A stretch of DNA of 64,000 nt from Candidatus Firestoneibacteriota bacterium (GTDB taxonomy: Bacteria; Oederibacteriota; D2-FULL-39-29), in NCBI GenBank assembly GCA_903928075.1, contig CAIYPD010000096.1, forward strand, positions 1 through 64,000, given 5' to 3'. The notes beneath the pieces are model-generated. The model was not told where the DNA came from, ran no database searches, and was given only the letters and a program-made list of their open reading frames with translations. Shown here piece by piece: positions 28,833-39,354 of this stretch. The translations under genes were made by a program, and so were the position numbers. Numbering within the stretch: position 1 is the stretch's first letter; each line of letters opens with the position of its first letter.

Positions 28833-29198
28833 TTAACAATTTCTTGTTTTTTTAATATTATATCCGACATCTCCGTATAGTTGCAACTTCTCTATCCACA
28901 TATCTTCAAGAACTTGTAAATCTTTAGTGTAATCATAGTCCTTCTCTTCTACCGGCTTAAGATAATCAATAATTTTAAAAGAAAAATTGGTTTCTCCCTG
29001 TAAAGTAAAATCCTTCTGTAGCTCTTCGTTAACATACGAACCTCTATTTAACTGAAAAGTAATTCTGTTCAAGATACCGTTAACGTTCTTGCTGCTTCCG
29101 ATTAATATCTTCTTACTCGCCAAATTTGTTACGCAATAAACGCCCATCGCCGGCAAATTATTCTTGTATTGTCTAATTGCTTCTTTTTTGTCAATCAT
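28833..29198 (-). CDS. GIY-YIG nuclease family protein
   Basis: GVYCVTNLASKKILIGSSKNVNGILNRITFQLNRGSYVNEELQKDF...LEDMWIEKLQ. Confidence 0.75.
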   Translation of the reverse strand: MIDKKEAIRQYKNNLPAMGVYCVTNLASKKILIGSSKNVNGILNRITFQLNRGSYVNEELQKDFTLQGETNFSFKIIDYLKPVEEKDYDYTKDLQVLEDMWIEKLQLYGDVGYNIKKTRNC

Positions 29199-29375
29199 AC
29201 TTAATTCCCTCTCTTATTTTTCTTCATCCTTATCACAATACTAACCGGCTCTACATGATTATTTTCAATTACCCATCCGTATTTCAGAACCGCAGGTCTA
29301 AATTTTTCTAGACTTCTTTCTATAGCTGGAGTGCTGTACACATTAAAGCGCTTTCCTATATCATCAATCGTTTTA

Positions 29376-30437
29376 TTATCCCTTCCCCCCGTACTCCAGG
29401 CCGGCTTCGTAAAGCGCTAGAATATTCTCTACCGGTGAAACGGTCTGAATATTATGACACGGCCCCAGGATATAGCCGCCGTTTTTGCCGAGAATTTCTA
29501 TGTTTTCTTTAACTTCCTGCTTTACCGCAGCAACGGAACCGAAAGGCAGAGTCTGCTGGTTATCCACGCCGCTGTGAAAGACAAGTTTACCGCCGAAATC
29601 TTTTTTTAAACCCTCTCTTTCCATACCCCGGCAGCGCCACTGTATCGGATTTAAAATATCAATGCCGATATCTATAAGGTCGGGGATTATCTTTCTAATA
29701 GCGCCGTCTGAATGGTGAAAGGCAAAGGCTTTCGCTTCGTGAACCAGGGTTATCATCTTCCTCATATAAGGCAGAAAATATTCCCTTATATGTTCTGGTG
29801 AAAACATCAAATCTTCCTGGCTCCCCATGTCCTCAGCAACATAACTATAAAATACCTTGCCGGGTATGGTTTCATAAATCCTGCGGGTGTTTTCATAGGC
29901 CATTCCGTACAGTTTGCCTAGGATGTAATGAACCATCCCGGGATTTGCAGCCATATCAATAAAAGACTGCTCATCTCCGCGCAGATTCTTATAGGTCAAG
30001 AACGGCTCACTGCCGCCCCCGGCAACCGGCCGGTCTTCTTTTCCCGTTAATTGCCCGGGAATTACGGAATAATCATACCAATCAGCGGAGGGCCATTTAT
30101 AATTTTTCTCTATCTCTTCCACCGTCTCGAATTTTGCCAGCGGCGCATAAGCTATCTCACTGTAAGAACCGGCACCGTAACCGACCGTCCTGTATTTTAT
30201 CCCGAAAATATCCGTATCTTTAGGCGGAGTAGGTCCGGTGTATTTAGGCCCTACGCCCAGAGGCCGGTCAATATGAAGTTTTTTAAAAACCTCCTCCATA
30301 GTAGAAAGCCCGAGGTGTTTCATCAATTTTTCATTAACTTCCTGCGTGGCCCAGTAATCCATCGGAATCCTGTCCGGTTTTTTCCCGGTCAAAACCGCGG
30401 TCCACCGCTCTTTTGAGTTCATAGTTTCTTTTAGCAT
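29376..30437 (-). CDS. Uroporphyrinogen decarboxylase-like (MtaA/CmuA-type) protein
   Basis: MNSKERWTAVLTGKKPDRIPMDYWAT start; FHHSDGAIRKIIPDLIDIGIDILNPIQ; FHSGVDNQQTLPFGS; GPCHNIQ. Confidence 0.9.
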   Translation of the reverse strand: MLKETMNSKERWTAVLTGKKPDRIPMDYWATQEVNEKLMKHLGLSTMEEVFKKLHIDRPLGVGPKYTGPTPPKDTDIFGIKYRTVGYGAGSYSEIAYAPLAKFETVEEIEKNYKWPSADWYDYSVIPGQLTGKEDRPVAGGGSEPFLTYKNLRGDEQSFIDMAANPGMVHYILGKLYGMAYENTRRIYETIPGKVFYSYVAEDMGSQEDLMFSPEHIREYFLPYMRKMITLVHEAKAFAFHHSDGAIRKIIPDLIDIGIDILNPIQWRCRGMEREGLKKDFGGKLVFHSGVDNQQTLPFGSVAAVKQEVKENIEILGKNGGYILGPCHNIQTVSPVENILALYEAGLEYGGKG

Positions 30438-30574
30438 AATACTCCTTTTTGAAATGGATTACAGTAAAAAGAGAACAAGGTGCAAGCTCAAAGCTTAGAA
30501 CTCACATAAATATCCCTCAACGGTTTTTGACCTTAAAAACCTTAGAAACTTTACAAACCTTATAAACTGGTAAA

Positions 30575-30816
30575 CAATATCCCTCAACGATTTTAGACTT
30601 TATGCTGCTAAAAGCGCAGCTTCCGCCTAGGCGGATGCTCAAATATCATAATATTTACATTTTTGAAGGCATATACACACCCTCCAAAGAGATCGGCGGG
30701 CATGGATACACATACGAAAATAAATATCCTACAACGATTTTAGACCTTATAGACCTTACGGACTTTTACGGACCCTTACAGACCGTTACGGACCTTTACA
30801 GACCTTACGGACCTTT
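30575..30816 (-). repeat. Composite intergenic repeat, copy 3 (inverted relative to copies 1 and 2), plus 10-bp-period tandem block
   Basis: CAACGATTTTAGACTTTATGCTGCTAAAAGCGCAGCTTCCGCCTAGGCGGATGCTCAAATATCATAATATTTACATTTTTGAAGGCATATACACACCCTCCAAAGAGATCGGCGGGCATGG...AAATATCCTACAACGATTTTAGACC then (RGACCTTTAC)n. Confidence 0.9.
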
Positions 30817-32172
30817 TTAGTACTTAAGTCTGTATTTTTTAAACTGCGGGAGATAGGCTTTAGACGCCATGAACAAATCATAGACCATCTCGTTTATTTC
30901 TTTAAGACTTAAAACCGCCGAAGTCAGCGGGTCAAAGTAGACGGCTTGATATACCATATTGGGATTACCTGAAATGGCGCCTTCTACCGCAAGTTCCTCA
31001 CAGCGGGCACTTATATTATTGAGGAGTGCAAGATGATCCGGAAGCTTACCGACATGGACGGGACGCAGACCGTTTTTGGAGGCCTCTACCGGTACCTCTA
31101 CGCAGCAGCCGTAGGGTAAATTATCTATCAGAGTAAAGTTACGGACATTTCCGTTGAATTCAAAAATATTATTATCGCCGAAAACCGCATTGAAAATATT
31201 TGCCGCATACTCCATTCTGCCGCCGAGTTTCGCCACTTTATCGCTTTTTATCCATTCAATTACCTCCTTTTTCCAAAGAGGTATGCCGTTCACTCTTTTT
31301 TCCCTGGCCAGATACATTTTTAGTATCATGGCATAGGCGCCGGGATTCCAGCCGGTGCCGACACAGTATTTTTTTATCAGGTCAGGGCGTTTTCTGAACC
31401 AGGGAACATACTCGGAATTATGCCCGGCGGATTCGGTCACATAATAGCCCAGATGCCGGAACATTTCAATTCTCACGACATCGGCCATGTAATTCTTTTT
31501 TTCCTCTACGGCTTTACGGAGCAGCGGATAGGCATCTTTCCCTTTCCATTCATAATTCAAATACCAGGCCTGATGATTTATACCCGCACAGAGATAAGTA
31601 ATTTCATTGAAAGGCGCGTTTATCATCTTTGCCAGTTCCCGGGCTGTTCCCTGGACGCTGTGGCAGAGCCCGGAGATTTTAAGTTTCGGAAACTCCGCCT
31701 GCATCGCGCGGCAAAGCATCGCCATAGGATTGGTATAATTCAAAACTATCGCGTTCGGGCAATAGCATTCAATATCTTTACAGATATCCAGCATTACCGG
31801 AATAGTCCGGAGCGCCCGGAAGACCCCCGATACCCCCCGCGTATCGCCGACATTAATATCCACCCCGTATTTCTTGGGTATCTCAATATCGTGCCGCCAG
31901 ACCTGCACCCCGCCGGCAAGTATCGTTATCAAAACCCCGTCAGCGCCCCGCAGCGCCTCTTTACGGCTGGTGGTCGCTATTATTTTCACAGGTTTATTGA
32001 AATGCTGTACAATTCTTTCTACCGACTTTTTTGCCATCTCAAGCCGTTCCTTACTTATATCCATAAGCGCAATTGTCACATCCTCAAAAGCCGGATAGGA
32101 AATAATATCCGCAACCAGCCCCCGCGTAAAACCAACGCTGCCCGCACCTATGAACGCTATTTTCTTCGACAT
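30817..32172 (-). CDS. GH4-family alpha-glucosidase/alpha-galacturonidase-like glycosidase
   Basis: [24 protein letters not shown]-binding start; [38 protein letters not shown] motifs of GH4. Confidence 0.93.
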   Translation of the reverse strand: MSKKIAFIGAGSVGFTRGLVADIISYPAFEDVTIALMDISKERLEMAKKSVERIVQHFNKPVKIIATTSRKEALRGADGVLITILAGGVQVWRHDIEIPKKYGVDINVGDTRGVSGVFRALRTIPVMLDICKDIECYCPNAIVLNYTNPMAMLCRAMQAEFPKLKISGLCHSVQGTARELAKMINAPFNEITYLCAGINHQAWYLNYEWKGKDAYPLLRKAVEEKKNYMADVVRIEMFRHLGYYVTESAGHNSEYVPWFRKRPDLIKKYCVGTGWNPGAYAMILKMYLAREKRVNGIPLWKKEVIEWIKSDKVAKLGGRMEYAANIFNAVFGDNNIFEFNGNVRNFTLIDNLPYGCCVEVPVEASKNGLRPVHVGKLPDHLALLNNISARCEELAVEGAISGNPNMVYQAVYFDPLTSAVLSLKEINEMVYDLFMASKAYLPQFKKYRLKY

Positions 32173-32277
32173 TTACTTTTCTCCTTTTTACAAGATTCCG
32201 CAGAGTACAAGACAACAAAGAGCAGGGACAATGCACAAGGTACACGGGACAAGGATTGCACTTGCATAAATATCCCT

Positions 32278-32455
32278 CAACGATTTTAGGCTGCTAAAAG
32301 CGCAGCTGATGGCACGGATAAAAACAGATGGCACAGATACACGGATTAACCTAATAAATATCCTACAACGATTTTAGACCTTACAAACCTTATAAACCTT
32401 ACAAACTTTATAGACTATTATCGACCTTTACGGACTTTTACGGACCTTTATGGAC
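32278..32455 (-). repeat. Composite intergenic repeat (short version, CACAGAT variant)
   Basis: CGATTTTAGGCTGCTAAAAGCGCAGCTGATGGCACGGATAAAAACAGATGGCACAGATACACGGATTAACCTAATAAATATCCTACAACGATTTTAGACCTTACAAACC...; same order as 61262-61360. Confidence 0.88.
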
Positions 32456-32478
32456 CAACTGTTATTACTTTCTTCCTT

Positions 32479-33585
32479 CTACCTGTATTTTTCCGCTATC
32501 TTTATCAGTTCGTTGCCTTCCTCAAGAGTTTCAACCGCCGTAGAAATCCAGAGACCCTCCCGCGGAAGAGTTTTTAAGGCCTCTTCTACTTCTCCGGAGG
32601 GTATTGAAGCATACACTCCCTTCCCCGCTTCAAGTATCTGCTTGTAAACAGCCCGCCAGTACAAGCCCTCGGGTCTACCTGCGCCGGGCACCCACTGTAT
32701 GGCATCTATTTTCTTGAATTTAAGCAGGCGCGGCAAGTGATGAAGAGCGCCGGGGCCGTCCAGATGGTAGATAGAGTTATCAAGAAAGCCGGTTAAATCT
32801 TCAAGTTCCGGGGCTACAAACTCCTCAAACATATCCACGGAAATCATACAGGAAAAATCGCACTGCACCGGGAAATATTTTCCCGGAGACCAGACCGGCA
32901 GCCAGGCGGTAGACCCGCGGTACTTTGTACCCAGCAGGGTATAACTGGCTTCATACATTTTCTTGAAAGTAAGAAGCAGCCGGTCCCGGCAATTTTTTAT
33001 TAATTCCGGCCTTTCTAAAAGTTCTATACAGGTTTTTTCCGCTCCGAGTATCATACTCAGCGCATCCATAGGCTGAATGAATATCGGGAGGCCCTGCATG
33101 GAAACCTCAAGTAAGGCTTTCTCAACTTGAAGTAAATTCTGCCATAAAATGTTACCGGCATCAAAGTCCAGAGTCAGTTTTTCAAGCGCCTCCGGGGTAT
33201 GTTTAAACCAGACGGTCTCATAATCCATAACCGGCTTTTGCCCCATAAAAACACCCGGAAAAGCATAACCCAGCATAAAAGAATACTGCGGGAGAGTCTC
33301 GGCTATAAAGGAGGAACCGGCAAATCTGTTTTTTAAGCCGGCCGTTAAAAATGTAGAGTTACAATACAGCGTCTCCGGGTCCTTCGCTTTGGGATAGGCA
33401 ACCGCTCCCGGTTTGTTTATATGAATAGTCATAGGCACGCGCTTAATGTTTTTTTTCACCCACCAGGCACGCATCCTTGCTTCTGTCTCATCCCAGTTAT
33501 CTTTGTACGGAACGATCATGCTTACCTCAACGATTTTAGACCTTATGCTGCTAAAAGCGCAGCTTCCGCCCGGGCGGATGCTCAA
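32479..33585 (-). CDS. Uroporphyrinogen decarboxylase-like protein, second divergent copy
   Basis: SVDMFEEFVAPELEDLTGFLDNSIYHLDGPGALHHLPRLLKFKKIDAIQWVPGAG typical of UroD/MtaA-fold proteins. Confidence 0.82.
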   Translation of the reverse strand: MSIRPGGSCAFSSIRSKIVEVSMIVPYKDNWDETEARMRAWWVKKNIKRVPMTIHINKPGAVAYPKAKDPETLYCNSTFLTAGLKNRFAGSSFIAETLPQYSFMLGYAFPGVFMGQKPVMDYETVWFKHTPEALEKLTLDFDAGNILWQNLLQVEKALLEVSMQGLPIFIQPMDALSMILGAEKTCIELLERPELIKNCRDRLLLTFKKMYEASYTLLGTKYRGSTAWLPVWSPGKYFPVQCDFSCMISVDMFEEFVAPELEDLTGFLDNSIYHLDGPGALHHLPRLLKFKKIDAIQWVPGAGRPEGLYWRAVYKQILEAGKGVYASIPSGEVEEALKTLPREGLWISTAVETLEEGNELIKIAEKYR

Positions 33586-33840
33586 ATATCATAATATTTA
33601 CATTTTTGAAGGCAGATACACACCCTCCCCTCCAAACAGACTGGCGGGCACAGCGCCAGTCTGTTTGGAGGGGGCATGGATAAAAACCAGATGACACAGA
33701 TAGACGAATGAAAATAATAAATATCCTACAACGATTTTAGACTTTATCTCGCTATGTCAACGGTAGTTGACATCTATATATCCTTCCTCTCGAGAAAAGC
33801 TTTGCTTATGGACCTTACGGACCTTTACAGACCTTATAGA
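33525..33840 (-). repeat. Composite intergenic repeat, copy 4, with internal 20-bp-stem perfect inverted duplication
   Basis: Same order of modules as copy 3; internal CCCCTCCAAACAGACTGGCG GGCACAG CGCCAGTCTGTTTGGAGGGG at 33627-33673. Confidence 0.92.
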
Positions 33841-33847
33841 CGATTTT

Positions 33848-35104
33848 TTATTTTCTTACCTGCCCCTTTCCTGTCACTATAAATTTAGAAGATGTAAGTT
33901 CGGTAAGTCCCATAGGCCCTCTTGCATGGAGTTTTTGGGTGCTTATACCTATCTCGGCTCCGAGGCCGAGTTCAAAGCCGTCATTAAATCTGGTGGAAGT
34001 ATTAGTAAAGACCGCGGCCGAATCCACCTCACGGAGAAACCGGGCACAGGCGGCTTTATCACTTGAAACAATGGCGTCGCTGTGATGCGATCCGTACGCA
34101 TTTATATGTTTTATGGCTTCTGCCAGCGAACCCACTATCTTTACTCCGATAACCAGGTCATGATATTCTTTGTACCAATCCGCTTCTGTTGCCGTTTTTG
34201 CATTTTTAAAAATGCGCTTCGTAAGTTTATCAGCCCTGATTTCGACACCGGCAGCCGCCAGCCGGTCCAAAATAACCGGGAGAAATTTTTTGGCCACCCG
34301 TTTATCCACCAGCAATTTTTCCATGGCGTTGCAAACCGAAGGCCTGGAAGTTTTCGCGTTAAAAACAATTTCTGCAGCCATTTTCAGGTCTGCGGCCGGC
34401 CCGACATAAACATGGCAGTTACCTTCCCCGTGGGCTATAACAGGGACCGAGGAATTTTCCATTATGAACTTTATCATGGCCTGGCTGCCGCGGGGGATTA
34501 TTACATCAAGATATTTATCCTGTTTGAGCAGCACCTCTACGGCGCTCCGCTTTACCGTATCAATAAATTCCACGCAGGAGAGAGGCAAGCCCTCTTTTTT
34601 AACCGCTTGCTTTAAAATTTTCACCAGCGCCCGGTTAGAGTTAAGTGCCTCCGAACCACCCCTAAGCAGTACCGCGTTGCCCGATTTCAAACACAAGGCA
34701 GCCGCATCTATAGTTACATTCGGCCTTGCTTCATAAATAATACCTATCGCCCCGAGAGGTACCCGCATCCTGGCCACTTTAAGTCCGTTAGGCCTGCGTT
34801 CCTGCCCGAAAACCGTCCCCACCGGGTCTTTTAGTTTTATAATATCCTTTAGCCCGGCGGCCATAAGGTCTATTCTTTTTTCATTGAGTAATAAACGGTC
34901 GAGTAAAGAAGCAGAGAGGCCCGCTTTCCTGCCGCTTGCCATATCTAAAGCATTTGCCTTAAGAATATTCCCGGTATTAGCCTTAAGCTCTGCGGCCAGA
35001 CCAAAGAGCAGGCTGTTTTTTCTTGCAGTGGAAAGTTTATACAATTCCCAGCTGGCAGCTTTAGCGGCCTTTGCTTTGTTTTCAACCATATTTTTAATAT
35101 TCAT
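33848..35104 (-). CDS. proA: Gamma-glutamyl phosphate reductase
   Basis: MRVPLGAIGIIYEARPNVTIDAAALCLKSGNAVLLRGGSEA and GPMGLTELTSSKFIVTGKGQVR C-terminus. Confidence 0.98.
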   Translation of the reverse strand: MNIKNMVENKAKAAKAASWELYKLSTARKNSLLFGLAAELKANTGNILKANALDMASGRKAGLSASLLDRLLLNEKRIDLMAAGLKDIIKLKDPVGTVFGQERRPNGLKVARMRVPLGAIGIIYEARPNVTIDAAALCLKSGNAVLLRGGSEALNSNRALVKILKQAVKKEGLPLSCVEFIDTVKRSAVEVLLKQDKYLDVIIPRGSQAMIKFIMENSSVPVIAHGEGNCHVYVGPAADLKMAAEIVFNAKTSRPSVCNAMEKLLVDKRVAKKFLPVILDRLAAAGVEIRADKLTKRIFKNAKTATEADWYKEYHDLVIGVKIVGSLAEAIKHINAYGSHHSDAIVSSDKAACARFLREVDSAAVFTNTSTRFNDGFELGLGAEIGISTQKLHARGPMGLTELTSSKFIVTGKGQVRK

Positions 35105-35150
35105 AGCTTCCCTGCTCCATAAATTTATGCTTCGTAGTTTAGCACGGCTC

Positions 35151-36254
35151 TTACTTTAATATTACCAGGTTATCGCGATGGACTAACTCGGTGCGGCCCT
35201 TAAAACCCAGAGTCCGGAGAAGCTCAGAGCTCTTCTTGCCTTTTATTTTTTCCGCATCCAAAGATGAATATTCAACTACGCCTTTGGCTATTTCACTCCC
35301 GGCCTTGTCTGTGAGTACCACCACATCCCCGGCGTTGAATTTGCCTGAAACGGCTTTAAGGCCCGAGGGTAGAAGAGATTTTCCTTTTTTAAGCAGCGCC
35401 TCTAAAGCGCCGGCATCAAGGCTGAGCCTGCCTTTTGCGTGGGCTATATAGGCAATCCAGAGCTGCCGCTGCGTTAACTTTCTATCGCAGGGTACAAACA
35501 AGGTGCCCCTGGGCTCACCGGCCATAATTTCGTTTATTATCGCAGGCTCCGTACCATCGGCAATAACCATCGTAATGCCGGCCGCAGCGCATTTTTTGGC
35601 CGCTTGTATTTTTGTCGCCATACCCCCGGTGGCCAACTCGCCCTTGCTGTTTTTTACCAGTTTTTCTATTTCGGGAGTTATTTTTTCCACTACGGGTACA
35701 AGCTCGGCAGAAGTATCCTGCGAAGGGTCACCTTTACAGAGGCCTTTTATATTGGAAAGAATGAGCAGAATATCCGCTTCAATGAGATTTGCGACCATAG
35801 CAGAGATATTATCGTTATCTCCGACCTTAATTTCTTCGACGGCCACGGTATCATTCTCGTTTATTATGGGAACCACGCCCTTTTTTAAAAGAACCGCAAA
35901 AGTATTTTTGGCGTTCAGATACCTTTGCCGGTCAACAAAATCATCTTTTGTAAGAAGCAGCTGGCCTATCAAAATATTTTGTTTTCTGAATGCGTGTTCA
36001 TAAGCTTCCATCAGCAGGGGTTGCCCGATGGCGGCAGTAGCCTGCTTTTCGGGAATAGAAACAGGCCGCTCTTTGAGTTTAAGCGCGGCTACACCCGCAC
36101 CGATAGCGCCCGAAGTCACAAGACAAACCTCTTTACCGGCCGCACAAAGCGCGGCAACCGCTGCGGCAATCTTCTGGACCCGGTCTAAATTTATACCGCG
36201 CACCTTATCGGCCAGCAGGCTGGTGCCTATTTTTATCACTATTCTTTTATACAT
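35151..36254 (-). CDS. proB: Glutamate 5-kinase with C-terminal PUA domain
   Basis: RIVIKIGTSLL, VTSGAIGAGVAAL, NENDTVAVEEIKVGDNDNISAMVANLIEAD, GGMATKIQAAK. Confidence 0.98.
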   Translation of the reverse strand: MYKRIVIKIGTSLLADKVRGINLDRVQKIAAAVAALCAAGKEVCLVTSGAIGAGVAALKLKERPVSIPEKQATAAIGQPLLMEAYEHAFRKQNILIGQLLLTKDDFVDRQRYLNAKNTFAVLLKKGVVPIINENDTVAVEEIKVGDNDNISAMVANLIEADILLILSNIKGLCKGDPSQDTSAELVPVVEKITPEIEKLVKNSKGELATGGMATKIQAAKKCAAAGITMVIADGTEPAIINEIMAGEPRGTLFVPCDRKLTQRQLWIAYIAHAKGRLSLDAGALEALLKKGKSLLPSGLKAVSGKFNAGDVVVLTDKAGSEIAKGVVEYSSLDAEKIKGKKSSELLRTLGFKGRTELVHRDNLVILK

Positions 36255-36256
36255 CT

Positions 36257-38737
36257 TTATTCCCTGACGAAGACCAGTTTATCATTCTCCGCCTTGGCGA
36301 CTATAACGGCGCCTTCTTCTATCCGTTTATTTAGAATCTCCGTGGAAAGCGGGTCTTCAATATATTTCTGTATGGCGCGCTTTAAAGGCCGGGCGCCAAA
36401 CACGGGGTCATACCCTTTTTCTATAAGAAAATCTTTCGCGGAAGCATCGAGTTTTAGATTTATCTTCTTTTCTTTCAAGCGGCCTTCGACTTTTTTGATC
36501 AGCAGCTCGATGATGCCGGTCAAATTCTCTTTACTCAGCTGATGGAAAACAATAATCTCGTCTATCCTGTTCAAAAACTCCGGATTAAAGGTCTTTTTAA
36601 GTTCGTCCACAACCTTGCCTTTCATACCGTCATAAGAAATCTTATCATCCTGTTTTTTAAAACCCAGCGAACCGCCTTTGTCTATGGAACGCGCGCCGAT
36701 GTTACTGGTCATGATGACCACCGTATTTTTAAAATCCACTATGCGGCCGAAAGAGTCGGTAAGCCGGCCGTCGTCAAGCACCTGAAGCAGTATATTGAAG
36801 ACATCCGGATGCGCCTTTTCAATTTCGTCAAAAAGAATTACCGCATAAGGACGCCGTCTGACTTTTTCCGTCAACTGGCCGCCTTCATCATAGCCCACAT
36901 AGCCCGGAGGCGCGCCCATAAGACGCGAGACCGCAAATTTCTCAGCGTACTCCGACATATCTATCCTGATAAGCGCATTCTCGTCTTCAAACATAAACTC
37001 CGCCAGCGTTCTGGCCAGCTCTGTCTTGCCGACACCCGTCGGGCCGAGAAAAATGAAGGAACCTATAGGCCTTTTAGGATCCGCCAGGCCCGCGCGGCTC
37101 CGCTGTATCGCTCTGGTTATGGACTTTAAAGCTTCCTCCTGGCCGACCACCCGTTTATGCAGGGCTTCACCCATATTGATGAGTTTTACCGATTCTTTTT
37201 CTTCGAGCTTAAAGACCGGGATGCCCGTCCACTGGGAAACCACCTTCGCAATATCTTCGGAAGAAACCTGCCTTTCGACAACGCCCTGGGCCTTCTCCCA
37301 CATTTTTTTCAGATTTTCTATTTTTATTTTTAATTCCTTGGTGCGGTCGCGCATGCTGGCAGCTTTTTCAAATTCCTGCGCTTTCACGGCGGCTTCTTTT
37401 TCTTTTGTCGCTTTTTCATATTCTTTTTCAGCGGCGATAACTTCATCCGGCCTGGCAGCGCTCTGTAACCTGACCCGGGCGCAAGCTTCATCAATTATAT
37501 CTATCGCCTTATCCGGCAAAAAGCGGGCCGTAATATACCTGTCCGCGAGATAAGCCGCCTCCCGCATCGCTTCATCCGTAATCTTGACTTTGTGATGCGC
37601 CTCATACCGGTCTCTCAGGCCTTTAAGAATAAGTATAGTTTCCTCGACCGAAGGCGGATTTACTATTATGGTCTGAAATCTTCTTTCCAGCGCGCCGTCT
37701 TTTTCAATGTGTTTTCTATATTCGTTTAAAGTAGAGGAGCCGATACATTGTACTTCCCCCCGGGAAAGCGCCGGCTTGAGCATATTCGAAGCATCGATAG
37801 CGCCTTCTGCCGCACCCGCGCCGACCAGCGTATGAATCTCGTCAATAAATATTATAGTGTTCCCGCTGTGGCGGAGTTCATTCATAACCGTCTTAAGCCG
37901 CTCTTCAAATTCCCCTCTGTACTTGGTCCCCGCAACCATTCCGGCCAGGTCCAGAGTGAGAACCCTTTTGCCGACCAGAAGCTCCGGCACGGTCCCGGCT
38001 ATTATTTTCTGCGCCAGCCCTTCGACAATAGCGGTCTTGCCGACACCTGCTTCGCCCAAAAGCACGGGGTTATTCTTAGTCCGCCTGGAAAGTATCTGAA
38101 TTATTCTTTCTATTTCATTTTCCCGGCCTATCACGGGATCAAGTTTATTTTCCCGGGCCAGTGCCGTCAGGTCCCTGGAAAAAGCGTCCAGCGCCGGTGT
38201 CTTGGAAGATTTTAGGCCCGCAGCTTGCGGTCCGCCCTGCTGCTGCGGCGGCAGGCCCTGAAAAAACGGGTTTTGTTTCGGCGTTCCGCTTGAGGAAGTC
38301 TGCCCGCCAATTAGTTCGATGGCAATCTCCCGGGTTCGTTCCAGTGTCGCGCCAAAACCGGCAAGGACCTTAGCGGCCGCGCTTTCCCCTTCTTTTACAA
38401 TCCCGAGCAGGAGATGTTCGGTACCCACATACCCGTGACCCATATTGGTCGCTTCTTCAATCGAAAGTTCAAGCGCTTTCTTGGCCTTCGGGGTAAAGGA
38501 AAGTTCATCCAGCGAAACCGTACCTATTCCCGGCGAGAGCATGCTTTCAACCTCTTTTTTAAGTCTGGTTAAACTTATGCCCATGTTCTTCATAACTCCG
38601 ACCGCCACCCCGCTGCCGCTCCTGATAAGCCCCAGGAGTATATGTTCGGGCCCGACATAATCATGTTTAAGCCTGGCGGCTTCTTCTTTTGCGTGCATAA
38701 TGACTTTCTGCGCTCTTTCCGTAAATTTGTGAAACAT
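36257..38737 (-). CDS. clpC: ATP-dependent Clp protease ATP-binding subunit ClpC
   Basis: Clp N domain repeats ([20 protein letters not shown]), two AAA modules ([16 protein letters not shown]), UVR motif in the linker. Confidence 0.98.
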   Translation of the reverse strand: MFHKFTERAQKVIMHAKEEAARLKHDYVGPEHILLGLIRSGSGVAVGVMKNMGISLTRLKKEVESMLSPGIGTVSLDELSFTPKAKKALELSIEEATNMGHGYVGTEHLLLGIVKEGESAAAKVLAGFGATLERTREIAIELIGGQTSSSGTPKQNPFFQGLPPQQQGGPQAAGLKSSKTPALDAFSRDLTALARENKLDPVIGRENEIERIIQILSRRTKNNPVLLGEAGVGKTAIVEGLAQKIIAGTVPELLVGKRVLTLDLAGMVAGTKYRGEFEERLKTVMNELRHSGNTIIFIDEIHTLVGAGAAEGAIDASNMLKPALSRGEVQCIGSSTLNEYRKHIEKDGALERRFQTIIVNPPSVEETILILKGLRDRYEAHHKVKITDEAMREAAYLADRYITARFLPDKAIDIIDEACARVRLQSAARPDEVIAAEKEYEKATKEKEAAVKAQEFEKAASMRDRTKELKIKIENLKKMWEKAQGVVERQVSSEDIAKVVSQWTGIPVFKLEEKESVKLINMGEALHKRVVGQEEALKSITRAIQRSRAGLADPKRPIGSFIFLGPTGVGKTELARTLAEFMFEDENALIRIDMSEYAEKFAVSRLMGAPPGYVGYDEGGQLTEKVRRRPYAVILFDEIEKAHPDVFNILLQVLDDGRLTDSFGRIVDFKNTVVIMTSNIGARSIDKGGSLGFKKQDDKISYDGMKGKVVDELKKTFNPEFLNRIDEIIVFHQLSKENLTGIIELLIKKVEGRLKEKKINLKLDASAKDFLIEKGYDPVFGARPLKRAIQKYIEDPLSTEILNKRIEEGAVIVAKAENDKLVFVRE

Positions 38738-38871
38738 TGTACTCCTCCGTCACTATGAAAAATGTTGTAATTAAAGGAATTTTAGCATAAAACAGCGGTA
38801 AAGACAAGGTAAGAACAGCCGGAAGCCGGTCAAAGTTTCCGGCCGGCTTTGCCGGGACCTATCTTTTTATT

Positions 38872-39126
38872 TTACGGGTTGGAGGCGGCCATCTTTTGCA
38901 TTATCCAATAAATAAATGATTTAATTTGTTCAAATAAACCGTTTAGAACAGGTAATTCCGTATAGATACCGGTTATGAACATCAACGAGGAAAAAGCAAT
39001 AAGCACCACGGTGCAAATGAAGAGAATTTTGAAAAAAAACTCCGGGAATCTCAGGAATTTGAATAAAAAATACGCCACAAGCCAGGCAAGCAGCACCAGA
39101 ATACCAAAAACAAGAGCTTCTTTCAT
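38872..39126 (-). CDS. Small membrane protein between clpC and mcsB
   Basis: 84 aa, two hydrophobic segments (LVFGILVLLAWLVAYFLF; ILFICTVVLIAFSSLMFI); RBS-like AGGAGG upstream. Confidence 0.6.
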   Translation of the reverse strand: MKEALVFGILVLLAWLVAYFLFKFLRFPEFFFKILFICTVVLIAFSSLMFITGIYTELPVLNGLFEQIKSFIYWIMQKMAASNP

Positions 39127-39354
39127 AACAAGGCCTCCTTGGAACTAATTACTTCCGCCACAAAGCGTAGGCGGATTTCGCTACTTCGCTCAAAATTTCC
39201 GATTGCTAATCAAATATTTAAAAATAGAGTGAAAGATATCAGTGCTTATAAATTAAAAAAGTTAAAGTAGAAAATAATTCCGTGCAAATTTTTTCTTCAT
39301 TTTTTCATGTCCTGTTTGACACTACCAAATCAGACCGGTAATTTTGCGGGTGTA

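Noticed and set aside
30602-30820. 72-aa ORF MLLKAQLPPRRMLKYHNIYIFEG...
   Set aside because: Lies on the composite repeat; the same peptide start recurs at 33446-33694 because the DNA repeats, not because it is a protein family.
31420-32289. 289-aa plus-strand ORF opposite GH4
   Set aside because: Antisense to a clearly conserved GH4 gene and extends into repeat sequence; no recognisable domain.
36542-37129. 195-aa plus-strand ORF opposite clpC
   Set aside because: Antisense shadow of strongly conserved clpC coding sequence.
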